A stretch of 64,000 nt of DNA from Natranaeroarchaeum sulfidigenes (GCF_017094485.1 NZ_CP064786.1:1550001-1614000), one strand, 5' to 3'. Shown: positions 25,324-34,581, counted from the first letter of the stretch. The notes: generated by a model not told the origin, from the sequence alone. Program-made: numbers and translations.

Positions 25324-27081
25324 TCAGTCTATACTATCTTCTCTGAATTTTTTAATGTCAATATCAGTTTCGGTCTCAAGCTTCTGTCGTAGAATCTTGT
25401 TAGCGTGAAACCATGAGGCCTCGCGTTTGTTCTTTTCGTATTTTCTATATTCTTTCAGAACCTCCACGATGACTGAGGCCGGCACCTGTTCCTCTAACTG
25501 CCGGACTGGTTCCTCGTCATTATTATCTAAAGCCGGCTCTGATTCCCTTGTACCTTTTTCAGTTACACTATCTGAACTCTGTTCATCCGTAGAAGAGGTC
25601 TCCAATCTTGAACTGAACTTTTTTGTATCGATGTCTGACGTATCCTCTTTGACCAATGCTTCTCTCAGACGCCGGTGTACTGATTTGATCGGAATTGGAT
25701 ACCCCGGTGGAATATAGAGCTCACCCCGATAATCCCCGGCATTGTGTTCTTCAAGTATGGTATCCGGAACACGCACACCTACTTCTGGAGCTTCCCAACT
25801 CCGTTTATATTCTCGAAGCGAGCCCTGGAGTGGTTTTGTCTTGTTGACTTTTTCTTCAAGTATTGAAAGCAGGTCGTTATGAAGACTGCCTAACGCCGAG
25901 TGGATCGCTGATTCCTCTGGATAATCTCTTGATAGAATATCAACAAACCTCGACAGATCTGTAAATAGCCAATTCTGCTCGTACGCAAGGATTCGCTCTT
26001 CAAAATCTGTTTTCTCAGTCTCTTCTTTATCATCCGTGGATGATCTGTTCTCTGGCGATGTGTCAGACGATGATTTAGTATCACGATCCGGGTCTTCATC
26101 CTGGTGATTACTGGGGACAGATGTCCTACGATAACCGCTTTCGATAGCGGCCTGAGCTTCTGATGAGAGAGACTCTGAAATTCTGTCCGGATGAACAAGA
26201 CAGTTGTCTCCATCAAACGGCAACAGTATTGGACGTTGATATTGATCTGGGTTCCGCTTATGAAGTTCAGCGTCGAAACCTTCCCGCCCAGTACTCCGTA
26301 GATGCGTCTCATACGATCCCAAACGGAGAAAACGAGTACCACACCATCGGCAGACAGGGTAATACCTGTACTCGGCATCAAAATCATCTGGATAGATTAT
26401 ATCAACTCCCTCATCCTGTGTTACTGATGCGGAGTCGGGAGCGAAGTTATCAGGGTAAGTGCCTATGCGACCATGTACCCCGCTTTTTTGACAGACGTGG
26501 GTGATATATTCAGTTGCCTCAATCACAATTTCGCAGTACTCGCACTCGACATGCGGAACTCTTTCGATGTTTTTAGCTCCCTCTTGCTTATTCGTCGATG
26601 TTCGTCTGGAATCATTGGAGTCAGATCCGCTGGTAGAATCTGTAGTGGTTGATTGTCCTTCCTCCTCTTCGGCTTCCTCAGTCAGAAGCGACTCTATATC
26701 AATTCCTTTGTTTTGAGCGTATATCCGAATTTCCTCATGCTCTTCTTCAGAGAGTTCAGATTGCTCAAGAAGATATGAGAGCATGGTCTCCCGATCCGAA
26801 TCAGTAATCGATTGGACCTCTGAACTATCCAAATTCAAATCTAGGAGAGAATCAGGCGGAGTGACCCCAGAGTTATGCGTATATATTAGTCCTAACCGGT
26901 GGAGAACATTAAATATCTCCTGCTGTAACTGGTCCTCATCTTCATATTTCAATGTATACAGAATATGTTCAGCGGTCGCAGAAACCTGATAGGTTACAAT
27001 ATTCCCATCGTATCCGTCTCGGAGATAAAGCCCTGACTTCGAACTAGATGGGACGTATTCGTGAACAATAGCCATACTCAT
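25324..27081 (-). CDS. Large acidic protein with zinc-finger centre; unknown
   Basis: 585 aa from ATG 27081 (MSMAIVHEY; ATG 27075 also possible; the longer frame to 27207 is rejected for lack of similarity to its relative). The N-terminal domain (about 1-75: SGLYLRDGYDGNIVTYQVSA ... GLIYTHNSG) resembles the N-terminus of the protein at 45432-46442. An acidic, Ser-rich linker follows, then two cysteine/histidine clusters: HVECEYCEIV...THVC and VCRWCGTRFLRLGSYETH, like C2H2 fingers. The C-terminal third has GELYIPPGYPIPIKSVHRRL and a charged helical end. No enzymatic motif is recognised. A nucleic-acid-binding role is inferred from the fingers. Confidence 0.6.
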   Translation of the reverse strand: MSMAIVHEYVPSSSKSGLYLRDGYDGNIVTYQVSATAEHILYTLKYEDEDQLQQEIFNVLHRLGLIYTHNSGVTPPDSLLDLNLDSSEVQSITDSDRETMLSYLLEQSELSEEEHEEIRIYAQNKGIDIESLLTEEAEEEEGQSTTTDSTSGSDSNDSRRTSTNKQEGAKNIERVPHVECEYCEIVIEATEYITHVCQKSGVHGRIGTYPDNFAPDSASVTQDEGVDIIYPDDFDAEYRYYPVCRWCGTRFLRLGSYETHLRSTGREGFDAELHKRNPDQYQRPILLPFDGDNCLVHPDRISESLSSEAQAAIESGYRRTSVPSNHQDEDPDRDTKSSSDTSPENRSSTDDKEETEKTDFEERILAYEQNWLFTDLSRFVDILSRDYPEESAIHSALGSLHNDLLSILEEKVNKTKPLQGSLREYKRSWEAPEVGVRVPDTILEEHNAGDYRGELYIPPGYPIPIKSVHRRLREALVKEDTSDIDTKKFSSRLETSSTDEQSSDSVTEKGTRESEPALDNNDEEPVRQLEEQVPASVIVEVLKEYRKYEKNKREASWFHANKILRQKLETETDIDIKKFREDSID

Positions 27082-27179
27082 CTCAGTATACAGAGACCGT
27101 ATATATCTGTTGGAGAAATAGAGTGTAGCGTGGCCAAAAAGACCCCAATCAGAACTCATCGACCCTATGCCAGTTCGAT

Positions 27180-27281
27180 AAAACCAACCTACGCAGAAAC
27201 GAGACATATCCTATAACCGCATCTCGACTCAAAACCAACCTACGCAGAAACGAGTCATATCCTATAACCGCATCTCGACTC
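27180..27281. repeat. Tandem duplication of a 51-bp unit
   Basis: Two adjacent copies (27180-27230 and 27231-27281), differing at one base (GAGACATATC versus GAGTCATATC). Located about 100 nt upstream of the zinc-finger gene start. There is no spacer between copies, so it is not a CRISPR. Possibly a duplicated regulatory segment. Confidence 0.8.
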
Positions 27282-27359
27282 AACACCTTCGCAAACTAAC
27301 TCCGATGTCACGCACAAGCTTATCTGAACAGTAACAGGCTAGGTCTTTTCCAAAGCTGT

Positions 27360-27992
27360 GGCTCTGTTGAAATCCCGTTCATTAGATACTATTCTCGTTG
27401 AAAAGGCCGTCACATAGGACTGCGTATATTGAAAACTAAGAATAATAGTAGCAGATTGTGTAAGCAACTCGTATGGTCGATATCACTGACATGCCAAAAA
27501 AGAGACGGAAAATGATTCTATGGGTTGTCGGACTAGGGATAATCTTTTTTTGGACACTGGTTACGGTTATGTTCGAAGTAATCGGACTGGGACAATCAAC
27601 AGAAGTGTACTCGGCTGCTCCGCTGGTTCGATATATGTCGGCAGTCGGGGTGGTTGCAATCCACTACATTACTTGGGAAATAGCCAGGTCAGGAGATATC
27701 AAGGCACCAATTGACCCACGAACAGGACTGATCATATTGATTTGGATTATAGCTCTATTACATGCTGTATTTACAGCCATGGGTCCGGTTAGCGTTCCAC
27801 CTCACGAATTACCTACTTCACCCTACCAATTCATCGATTGGATTACTATTCCAGCGATCTTCTTTGCTGGAATGGTTTTAAATGAAAAAGAAAATCGGAG
27901 CTGATTCAGGTCACAAAGTTTGTTATCGATACTATGTGTACTGCTCGCTGGGTGGGCTCAAGCTATCACCTGCTGAGGAGTTCAACAGAACC
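27360..27992. mobile_element. 633-bp transposase-less insertion cassette with one membrane-protein gene
   Basis: Left inverted repeat GGCTCTGTTGAAATCC (27360-27375); right end read inwards GGTTCTGTTGAACTCC (27977-27992), 14 of 16 matching. Flanking 8-mers AAAGCTGT (27352-27359) and AAAGCTGG (27993-28000) match at seven of eight positions, a near-perfect target duplication. The only gene inside is the 143-aa membrane protein. The ends belong to the same family as the IS5-type element at 38574-41336, which presumably, or a relative, mobilised it in trans. Confidence 0.65.
27473..27904 (+). CDS. Membrane protein, cassette passenger
   Basis: 143 aa with four hydrophobic segments: ILWVVGLGIIFFWTLVTVMF (about 14-35), YMSAVGVVAIHYITW (about 55-70), TGLIILIWIIALLHAVFTAM (about 84-105) and WITIPAIFFAGMVL (about 123-137). 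A short basic N-terminus (MPKKRRKM) precedes the first. No transporter, channel or enzyme motif is recognised. It is the sole gene of the 633-bp cassette and its codon use is more AT-rich than the flanking genes. Start could be ATG 27473 or the Met at 27491. Confidence 0.65.
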   Translation: MVDITDMPKKRRKMILWVVGLGIIFFWTLVTVMFEVIGLGQSTEVYSAAPLVRYMSAVGVVAIHYITWEIARSGDIKAPIDPRTGLIILIWIIALLHAVFTAMGPVSVPPHELPTSPYQFIDWITIPAIFFAGMVLNEKENRS

Positions 27993-28018
27993 AAAGCTGG
28001 CATATTATCCGAATCAGG

Positions 28019-30499
28019 TCATTGAGAAGCTAAGAACCAGACAATAGCCGCTTCGACTACTTCGGAAGTAGCCTCAAAACTATACTCCTCATTTTGTACG
28101 ATCGCTTCAAGCAGCTGTTGGTACTGCTTGAGATTTGCAATTTCTCTTGATGGGTATCGTTGTTCGCCGATTATTGCACCGATCGCTCCGTCGAGGCTCG
28201 ACGATGAATCGATTAGCCGATCGGTGCCGACCGAATGCAGGGCCGCTTCGACAGACGCGCTCGCCTCGAAATTCACGATGAATTGCTCGTCACTGTTACC
28301 CGAGGCTTCGCCAGCAAGAAGTGCCGTAATATAATCGCCAGTGGCAGACACGATTATGTCGTCAACGGAGTCACCTTCGTCCGCGATCGCAGAGTTACTA
28401 CTAGCTACGTCAACGAGCTTCACAGCGAGTGGGTTCAGCTCCAATGTGAGTGAATTATCGACATCCACGATATTTGAATCGGTCTCGGAATCAGCCATCG
28501 CTCTTGGCGTTACGTCTTCGGTCTCGTTCCGGCTTTGGGGATTTTCAGCCATTATATCAGATTCCGACCCGTTCGACTTCGACGTGTCTGATCCCTCATC
28601 AGCGGCATTGGTGGTGGCTTCTACCTTCGATTCCTCATTTGATCCGGTCTCCTCCGTAGCAATGTCGGAGCTGGTATCTTCCCCCGTGTCGGAGGGGCTT
28701 TCAGGCTCGGTTGGTTCATCACCACTCTCAGCTTCTTCTTCTTTTGAGCTGGTTTCCGATTCACTTGCTGCGTTTTCTTTCGGTTCGTTTTCTTGATTTG
28801 TTTCTCCGGATGTCTCCTCACTGTTCGTGTCCGCGTTCTGTTGAGCAACGTGTTTGCTCGCATCGAGCATCTCAGTGAGATCTTCTTTCGTTAACTCACC
28901 CTGTTCGAGTGCATGTTGTAATGCGGGGTCAAGTTCACCACCCACACTGGCACCAGTTGTGCGAACAAGGCCGCCCTTTGGCTGTTTATTGGCGGTTTCA
29001 GCGTCTTCTGTTTTCGAGTTAGAGTGATCGGTGTCGTTGGCAGTCATGATTGGTGAGTCAGTCGTTTCGTCAGTTGGTTTGGAGTCTGGTTGGTCGGTTA
29101 CACTCTCCGGCACATCAGGACTTACCACAGCTTTCGGTCCTTGGTTGAGGAGATCTGCAATTCGTTCCTCGTCGATACCCTCTGCGCCCAGATCAGGAGT
29201 ATCATGGCGCTCCATCGATGGAACTGAGAAGGAGGCCATGAGTTCTGCACTTGCGAACTGTTGCATGGTTTGATCCGGCTCACCAGCTGTTCCACCGCCC
29301 ATCCAGGGTGGCTGTTGCCACTGGTTGCCATCAAACAGAAGATACTCGTCTCGATCGCCCGCACCCCAAACAGGGCTCGATAGATCATTGAACGTGTCCT
29401 TCGCTCCGTGGCGACGATGAGTGATTACCGTCTCAGTGGGTTGTATCGCGTCGTGAACCTCACGGAGGGTCGATAGCGACGGATGATTCACGAGTTCATA
29501 ATCATGGACTGTACACTGCCCATTATGAATCGGGTCTTCACCAGAACCAATTAGTTGGACCACACAGGCATTTGGATCCTCGCGGAGGACACCGAAGAGA
29601 CGACCGCTGCTCCGCTCACGAGGCACCTCTGGACCCGCAATGACAATCGTGCCTGTTTCGAGACACTCGTCAGTATGTTCGAACTTTGGAATCGCTTCGA
29701 CACCAGGACAGTCGTACTCAAACGCGTCGTAGAGTTTAGCTACGTGACCAACAACTCGAATCGGCACTTGCAGATCATGTTTTTCAACGAGTGCTGACAG
29801 TAGATATGCCACCTGAACACCCACAATGCCACTGGTCGTGACGAGTGTTTGGGACCCACCGTGAGCATGTTCTACGGCAGTTCCAAGTGATTCTGTAAGC
29901 GAATCTCCGAACTGTTCATTCGTCGCCCCAGTTAAAAAGAGGACGTCGACATCAACAAACCCGTGTGGATCGAACCCTGGAAACCCAGCGGCACTACGAC
30001 AGGTGAAGTCACCGGTTGCCAATAGGTGATGACTCTGATCACCATCTGTTACGCGAACGAGAAATCCGACTGCTCCGGGTGCGTGGCCAGCCGGAACAGG
30101 ATGAATCTCAATACCGGTAGCGAGCTCCGTCCACTCGCTAATCGGAGTAACGGCATCGGAGACAGACGTAGAACTGGTCACAGCATACTCGGTCGTTGCG
30201 ATCTCGAAAACATCACCCAAGATCGCCGCCGTCCACGGCGATGCAAAGATCGGAACATCACCCCGATGTGCAGCGGCGAGTTCTTTGTAATGATCAAGAT
30301 GAGCATGCGTAAGACAAATTCCTACAAGATCATCCTCTGGCCGCAGAAGCGCATCGACATCAACACCATTTCCGGCATCAACTAGAATACAAGACGCCTC
30401 GCCAGTGCTGGATTCAAACCGCAACAAAAACGATTCGTTCCCAGCGGTTGGATTAGCATGATGGAACGATATACGCACATAGCCATGTCTTTCCGCCAT
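28019..30499 (-). CDS. Beta-CASP/MBL-fold nuclease-like protein with long acidic tail
   Basis: About 826 aa from ATG 30499 (alternatives: ATG 30550 or TTG 30580). MBL fold: ILVDAGNGVDVDAL, LTHAHLDHYKEL (HxHxDH), ATGDFTCRSAAGF; then a beta-CASP-like insert with TTSGIVGV and NHPSLSTLREVHDAIQPTET followed by VITHRRHGA. Residues about 1-430 thus resemble RNase J/CPSF-type nucleases. About residues 450-680 are extremely acidic and Ser/Glu/Asp-rich. The C-terminus (about 700-826) is a second folded domain of unknown type (LTLELNPLAVKLVDVASSNS ... FIVNFEASASVEAALHSVGT). Divergent from the HNH gene at 30623, with a shared AT-rich box at about 30591-30605. RNA or DNA processing is plausible. Confidence 0.7.
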   Translation of the reverse strand: MAERHGYVRISFHHANPTAGNESFLLRFESSTGEASCILVDAGNGVDVDALLRPEDDLVGICLTHAHLDHYKELAAAHRGDVPIFASPWTAAILGDVFEIATTEYAVTSSTSVSDAVTPISEWTELATGIEIHPVPAGHAPGAVGFLVRVTDGDQSHHLLATGDFTCRSAAGFPGFDPHGFVDVDVLFLTGATNEQFGDSLTESLGTAVEHAHGGSQTLVTTSGIVGVQVAYLLSALVEKHDLQVPIRVVGHVAKLYDAFEYDCPGVEAIPKFEHTDECLETGTIVIAGPEVPRERSSGRLFGVLREDPNACVVQLIGSGEDPIHNGQCTVHDYELVNHPSLSTLREVHDAIQPTETVITHRRHGAKDTFNDLSSPVWGAGDRDEYLLFDGNQWQQPPWMGGGTAGEPDQTMQQFASAELMASFSVPSMERHDTPDLGAEGIDEERIADLLNQGPKAVVSPDVPESVTDQPDSKPTDETTDSPIMTANDTDHSNSKTEDAETANKQPKGGLVRTTGASVGGELDPALQHALEQGELTKEDLTEMLDASKHVAQQNADTNSEETSGETNQENEPKENAASESETSSKEEEAESGDEPTEPESPSDTGEDTSSDIATEETGSNEESKVEATTNAADEGSDTSKSNGSESDIMAENPQSRNETEDVTPRAMADSETDSNIVDVDNSLTLELNPLAVKLVDVASSNSAIADEGDSVDDIIVSATGDYITALLAGEASGNSDEQFIVNFEASASVEAALHSVGTDRLIDSSSSLDGAIGAIIGEQRYPSREIANLKQYQQLLEAIVQNEEYSFEATSEVVEAAIVWFLASQ

Positions 30500-30622
30500 C
30501 AACATAGTAATTCTGCTGTCAAATGCAGCGTTCGATACACCACCTCCCATCGGTAAGACAAGACGCTGCCACCTATCCAAGTAGGGGTGCCTTTTTTATA
30601 CCTTCTTATCAACTGACAGGTA

Positions 30623-30928
30623 ATGGTCCGGAAGAGGGGAAAGAATTGGAAGAAACGTAGTCGAGAACTCCGAGAAAAAGAACAGGAGTGTGCAAAGTGC
30701 GAGGAAGAATATCCACCATCAGAGTTGGAAACTCATCATCGTACATATTTCCCGGGAGATTGGACCGTGCCAGATTGGGCGCTTGAGCCACTCTGCCATG
30801 ATTGTCATAGAGAAGTGCATAACGCGTTTTCGGAGACACCTGGAGAGAGATCGAACTTCTTTGAACAGAAGCTGGCGGAATGTAGTTTCAAGTTTGACAA
30901 GTGGATGGAGATTTGGAGAAGATTTTGA
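30623..30928 (+). CDS. HNH-type endonuclease-like protein
   Basis: 101 aa. A CAKC...CHDC zinc pair frames an HNH core: CAKCEEEYPPSELETHHRTY, then WALEPLCHDCHREVHNAF. The H-H of LETHH, a hydrophobic strand and the final CHDCHREVH fit the HNH nuclease fold. The basic N-terminus (MVRKRGKNWKKRSRELREKE) probably contacts nucleic acid. Divergently transcribed from the beta-CASP gene (124 nt between starts). HNH domains of this size are often phage or defence nucleases; the target is unknown. Confidence 0.75.
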   Translation: MVRKRGKNWKKRSRELREKEQECAKCEEEYPPSELETHHRTYFPGDWTVPDWALEPLCHDCHREVHNAFSETPGERSNFFEQKLAECSFKFDKWMEIWRRF

Positions 30929-31122
30929 ACAATCGCTCTTTCATACGAGGTCGTCGATGCAGCCGTGGTAGTGTAACAATGGCGTCCAATCATCAAAATC
31001 AATTTCACTGGAGATATTCTGGGACCCAGTTCTCTTATCGAGGAATCGTATAATTGCGGGCCATCAACAGGGGGGCTATCAAGAACCGTCCTCAATTACT
31101 CGGTCTAGATTAGTGGTTATAT

Positions 31123-31165
31123 GGCTCTGTTGAAGTCCTTAGCAGGTGATAGACTGGGACTATCT
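31123..31165 (+). repeat. Solo end of the CTGTTGAA-type element
   Basis: GGCTCTGTTGAAGTCC at 31123-31138 followed by TTAGCAGGTGATAG. The subterminal part matches the right end of the cassette at 27360-27992 (TCAGCAGGTGATAG) in inverted orientation. No partner end with a matching 8-bp duplication was found. Confidence 0.6.
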
Positions 31166-31183
31166 TTCGATCAGTACAGCTTA

Positions 31184-31441
31184 TTAATCATCTTCAACCG
31201 GAACTAAATCGTGGTGACGAAACTCAATTGGTAGTTTTTCTTTTGAGTCCATATCTCGTAGAGTGTATGAATATGCCTCTGTAGATCGGCCTGTTTCTAT
31301 ACCAAGGTCGTCTGTAAGTACCGCCATGACTTCACAGACTGTATCATGATACTGTCGATCAGCGTCTTCTGGGGCGATATAGACCCGCACTTTTTCGCCC
31401 ACCGTATAAGGTTTGTTTGAAGGCTGAGGGATATCTTCCAT
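31184..31441 (-). CDS. Small SH3-like haloarchaeal protein
   Basis: 85 aa. KPYTVGEKVRVYIAPEDADR, then DTVCEVMAVLTDDLGIETGR and STEAYSYTLRDMDSKEKLPI, FRHHDLVPVE form a small beta-barrel-like domain found alone in many haloarchaea (DUF8139-like, from memory). The VGEKVRVY start and final LVP are typical of SH3-like or KOW-like barrels, but no binding partner is known. Just downstream of a solo IS end. Confidence 0.65.
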   Translation of the reverse strand: MEDIPQPSNKPYTVGEKVRVYIAPEDADRQYHDTVCEVMAVLTDDLGIETGRSTEAYSYTLRDMDSKEKLPIEFRHHDLVPVEDD

Positions 31442-31668
31442 TGACTGCTTTTGAAACGACCACCTGTATCAGTCCATCGCTATGTTTACAGCGAGCATAC
31501 AGCAGCCGAAGGGTTCTGCCACTCACTATCGCAACGCCAATCCGAGGAACCATTATGGCGTAGCTCTGTCGTTGACAGTGTTCTCGAACGATTCAGAAAT
31601 CTTCTATCGTATCGCTCTTCGGCGTGGTTCACATTCCAGGGGGCTGATCTGCCCTGCAACTTCGTTAT

Positions 31669-32916
31669 TCATTCGTCGATAAGTGTCATATATGTCCCCT
31701 CGAAGATCTCTGTGAGCTGGGGAACGAGGCGGACATGTTCCTCGAATGCCTCCCTAAGTGCAGTATAATACCCGTCCGGCCCCCGTGTCGGATCGAACGA
31801 ATACGTGGCTTCTGTGAGCACGCGCTTGTTTCCCTTAACTGCTATTTTTGACGAGTCGATGGTGGCTCGCACTTCGTCGCGGTAAGAGTTGAACACCGAC
31901 TGACACCGGTCCCGGTATGGCTCGTCTGAATTCTTCGGGACATCTGTCCGGAACCGCACTTCGCCTTTCTTCCACGACGATTCCTTCCGAATGTCGTGAC
32001 GGAACTCAAGTCGGAACGCAGCATCCGACCACCCTTTGACCTGCTTACCGTTTTCGTCAATCCGCCACTCATCTTTGTAGATTTTGCCGTATTTGTCCGC
32101 CCCACAGTTCCACGAGTCGTCCCAACTCTCTGGCAGGTACTGTTCCTGAAAGTGGGTTACCCACTCTTCAGTTTGGGTTTCAACCATCCGATCAAACGCC
32201 CGATGGACCGTATCGATTGCGTCTTGGTGGGTTAAGTACAGTTCGACGAACTCAGCCTGTTGGGTATCGAATGGTCGGTCGGTCATAGTTTCCTCTCTGA
32301 GTGTATCGCGGAAGTCGGCCAATTGCGCTGTGGATTTGCTTGGGTACTGTCCACGGTCTTGCTGGAGAAATGCATCAATCGTCGCCTGCACATCACGCCA
32401 ATGGAGACGAGAGAACTCTGCTGCTGCCGGTGCTGCGCGTCCCTGCTTGGTCAAGTACACGTACACACGACTCTCCTCAGTATACTCGGATACGACGAGG
32501 TCTCCAAGTTGGGTCGAGGTGGCATATTCTTTCGTTTGTTGCCCAGTTTCAGACGCTGTCACTTTGAGTTCGAGACAGACGAACCATTCGTCATCAAGAT
32601 ACAAGAGGAGATCCGGACGACCGCGGTCACTGCTAATTTCTGATTCGACTTGAACTGCGTCGAGGCCCGTGTCATAATATCCACCAAACTCTGTCCGGTC
32701 CTCGACAAGCTTCATGAATTCCCGCAAAAAGTCGCTGCCAAAGCCGTGTGGCGCAGACGGGTCGAGAAAATACCGTAAGAGACGATTCCAGTACTTCTCA
32801 CGAGTTCGTTCACTGATGATATCTAATGTCGTCTGCGGTGGTTCAGGAACCTCTGGAATTGCAGCAAACGCTGCAGCGAAGTCGCCAAGCTGGTTCTCTA
32901 TCTCCGAAGAGTCCAT
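31669..32916 (-). CDS. PD-(D/E)XK nuclease family protein (PDDEXK_4-like)
   Basis: 415 aa. The N-terminal WNRLLRYFLDPSAPHGFGSD segment and the nuclease core GRPDLLLYLDDEWFVCLELK (D about 112, E-x-K about 126-128) define the family; T...Q follows at TASETGQQTKEYATSTQLGD. The C-terminal half (about 230-415) has a Trp/Lys-rich region (ESWDDSWNCGADKYGKIYKD; KGWSDAAFRLEFRHDIRKES) that may recognise substrate. Such genes are typical of haloarchaeal and bacterial defence islands and are often single-gene systems. No neighbour is in operon distance. Confidence 0.75.
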   Translation of the reverse strand: MDSSEIENQLGDFAAAFAAIPEVPEPPQTTLDIISERTREKYWNRLLRYFLDPSAPHGFGSDFLREFMKLVEDRTEFGGYYDTGLDAVQVESEISSDRGRPDLLLYLDDEWFVCLELKVTASETGQQTKEYATSTQLGDLVVSEYTEESRVYVYLTKQGRAAPAAAEFSRLHWRDVQATIDAFLQQDRGQYPSKSTAQLADFRDTLREETMTDRPFDTQQAEFVELYLTHQDAIDTVHRAFDRMVETQTEEWVTHFQEQYLPESWDDSWNCGADKYGKIYKDEWRIDENGKQVKGWSDAAFRLEFRHDIRKESSWKKGEVRFRTDVPKNSDEPYRDRCQSVFNSYRDEVRATIDSSKIAVKGNKRVLTEATYSFDPTRGPDGYYTALREAFEEHVRLVPQLTEIFEGTYMTLIDE

Positions 32917-32982
32917 CCTATGTTCGATTGATATTGATAACGTGGTTTAAAAAATCCACCCGTCTCGTTGATAGTGTTTAGT

Positions 32983-33069
32983 GGCTCTATTGAAATCCTC
33001 ATCTTTAGAGAGTTATTCACGTGAATCTACTGTACACTCCACATGCGAACTGACCGGTGAGGAAATAGT
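32983..33069 (-). repeat. Solo right end of the IS5-type element (about 87 bp)
   Basis: From GGCTCTATTGAAATCC (32983-32998) through GAATCTACTGTACACTCC to GGAAATAG the sequence follows the inverted right end of the element at 38574-41336 for its full 89 bp, up to the position corresponding to the histidine-kinase stop codon. No transposase is attached. The remainder of 32917-33228 holds no gene. Confidence 0.65.
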
Positions 33070-33228
33070 AGATAAATATTATATTTAAAATCACATTCAA
33101 GGTAGAACGCGCATATCTTGCACTTGAGGGAGCGAACTACCTCATACATATTCACATCTTGTAAAGTATTAGTCGATTGCTTACAGTTCCACAAGCCACA
33201 GGCGGACATTACCCGCTCAGGAATATGC

Positions 33229-34581
33229 TCATTTCCCTTCAACAAAATGGTATGTCGCTGCAGTCTGGGCATTTGAGTATGCGGCAATAGAGTTCGTGGA
33301 TGGGTCAATAGAGATATGGTCAGCACTTCGCTCGTCTGTCTCTGTGAACTCTGGACGCCGCCAATTTCCATCTCTTCCAATCCCGCTTTCCACTCGCTCT
33401 CCGATGTGGCTGGTTTCAGGGTCTAAATCAATCCCAACGCCACCAGACAGGTGATGGTATGCCGTTGGCGGAGCGTCTTGCATTCGAAAGAGGAAGAGGC
33501 TTGTGTCGTATCCGAGATGATGAAGGATACCATTTGCAGCGAATCCTTGTGCCTTACAATCCCCTTCTCCATCTCTGAAGAATAATTCAGGGTATGGCAC
33601 TCGAACCGATTCCGCCACCGTATCCCACGGCTGGGCATAACTTGTTGTGCTGTTGATTAGATTATATGCCGTCCGAACAATAATATCATCATCGTCGGTT
33701 AGATTATTCCGTTCAAATACCCCCTGAATCGCATCAGCAATATCAGCGAAAATAGGGCGTTCTAAGTATCTGACGCCACTTACTGACCCCTCGCTTCTCG
33801 TGTCAAGATAGTCCTGCCACGCTATCGGGTCATTTTCATGAATCGCCTCTAAGGAATCCATATCCTCAATACTAATGGAATGCTTCACCACAAACGGGAT
33901 TCTAGGTATTTCTATTTCTTCATAACGGTTTGAAGTTTTTGTATGAAGGTTACTGGGTATAGCGGAAGTGAAAACAAAGTGTTGTTCACCCTCTTCCACC
34001 CATGTATGATTATTACCCACTGAGTCAATATTCCGAGATTCTTCTCCGTTCTCTCGATGCGTATAAGCGATAAATGGGCGTTCAACAACATCTTTGATAG
34101 TAACTCCTTGGCGACTTTCTAATTCCAACCCGAGTCGCACTCGAAACGCCTGTTCGTTCACTCCTGGGATATCATACCAATAATCCAGTAGTTCGATTTG
34201 TACATCGTCAGGACGACCACCTCCATCCACGATTTGAATTTTATCAAGTGTTCTAACATCATCTGGTTCTTCAGACTCAAATTCAGGAGATGTATATTTT
34301 TGCGGGACGGCTTGAATAACCAACTCAACAGACTCTTCGAGTTCCCCCCTTACATCAAACTCTACCTCGACAACAGACCATGTTCTTTTTTCGGAACCTC
34401 TGTCCGTAGCGCTGCCTCGAACATCAGTAATTTCACCTTCTTGTTCATCATCCCCTGATTCGGGTTCATGGCTGTCATCAGGGCGAGGGTCATCATTTCC
34501 ATCACCGATACAGCCAGTGATTCCCGCAATCCCTCCGAGAGCAATCGAAGAGACGAAATGACGACGGTTTGGCTGATTCAT
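33229..34581 (-). CDS. Secreted lipoprotein with transglutaminase-like domain
   Basis: 450 aa. A twin-arginine-type signal with lipobox (MNQPNRRHFVSSIALGGIAG, then ITGC) predicts export and lipid anchoring at Cys23, followed by an acidic Ser/Asp/Glu linker. A beta-sandwich-like region (about 60-270) precedes a transglutaminase/cysteine-protease-like domain: LFFRDGEGDCKAQGFAANGI (Cys as nucleophile), AYHHLSGGVGIDLDP (His and Asp). The triad order C-H-D is that of bacterial transglutaminase-like proteins. AT-rich relative to neighbours. Substrate unknown. Confidence 0.7.
   Translation of the reverse strand: MNQPNRRHFVSSIALGGIAGITGCIGDGNDDPRPDDSHEPESGDDEQEGEITDVRGSATDRGSEKRTWSVVEVEFDVRGELEESVELVIQAVPQKYTSPEFESEEPDDVRTLDKIQIVDGGGRPDDVQIELLDYWYDIPGVNEQAFRVRLGLELESRQGVTIKDVVERPFIAYTHRENGEESRNIDSVGNNHTWVEEGEQHFVFTSAIPSNLHTKTSNRYEEIEIPRIPFVVKHSISIEDMDSLEAIHENDPIAWQDYLDTRSEGSVSGVRYLERPIFADIADAIQGVFERNNLTDDDDIIVRTAYNLINSTTSYAQPWDTVAESVRVPYPELFFRDGEGDCKAQGFAANGILHHLGYDTSLFLFRMQDAPPTAYHHLSGGVGIDLDPETSHIGERVESGIGRDGNWRRPEFTETDERSADHISIDPSTNSIAAYSNAQTAATYHFVEGK

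Noticed and set aside
27180-27281. Possible CRISPR repeat
   Set aside because: Only two copies, directly abutting with no spacer, 51 bp long, and no cas genes in the window.
31123-32983. Pairing the two solo ends as one element around the PD-(D/E)XK gene
   Set aside because: Both repeats point the same way and the flanking 8-mers (GGTTATAT, TGTTTAGT) differ, so they are not two ends of one insertion.
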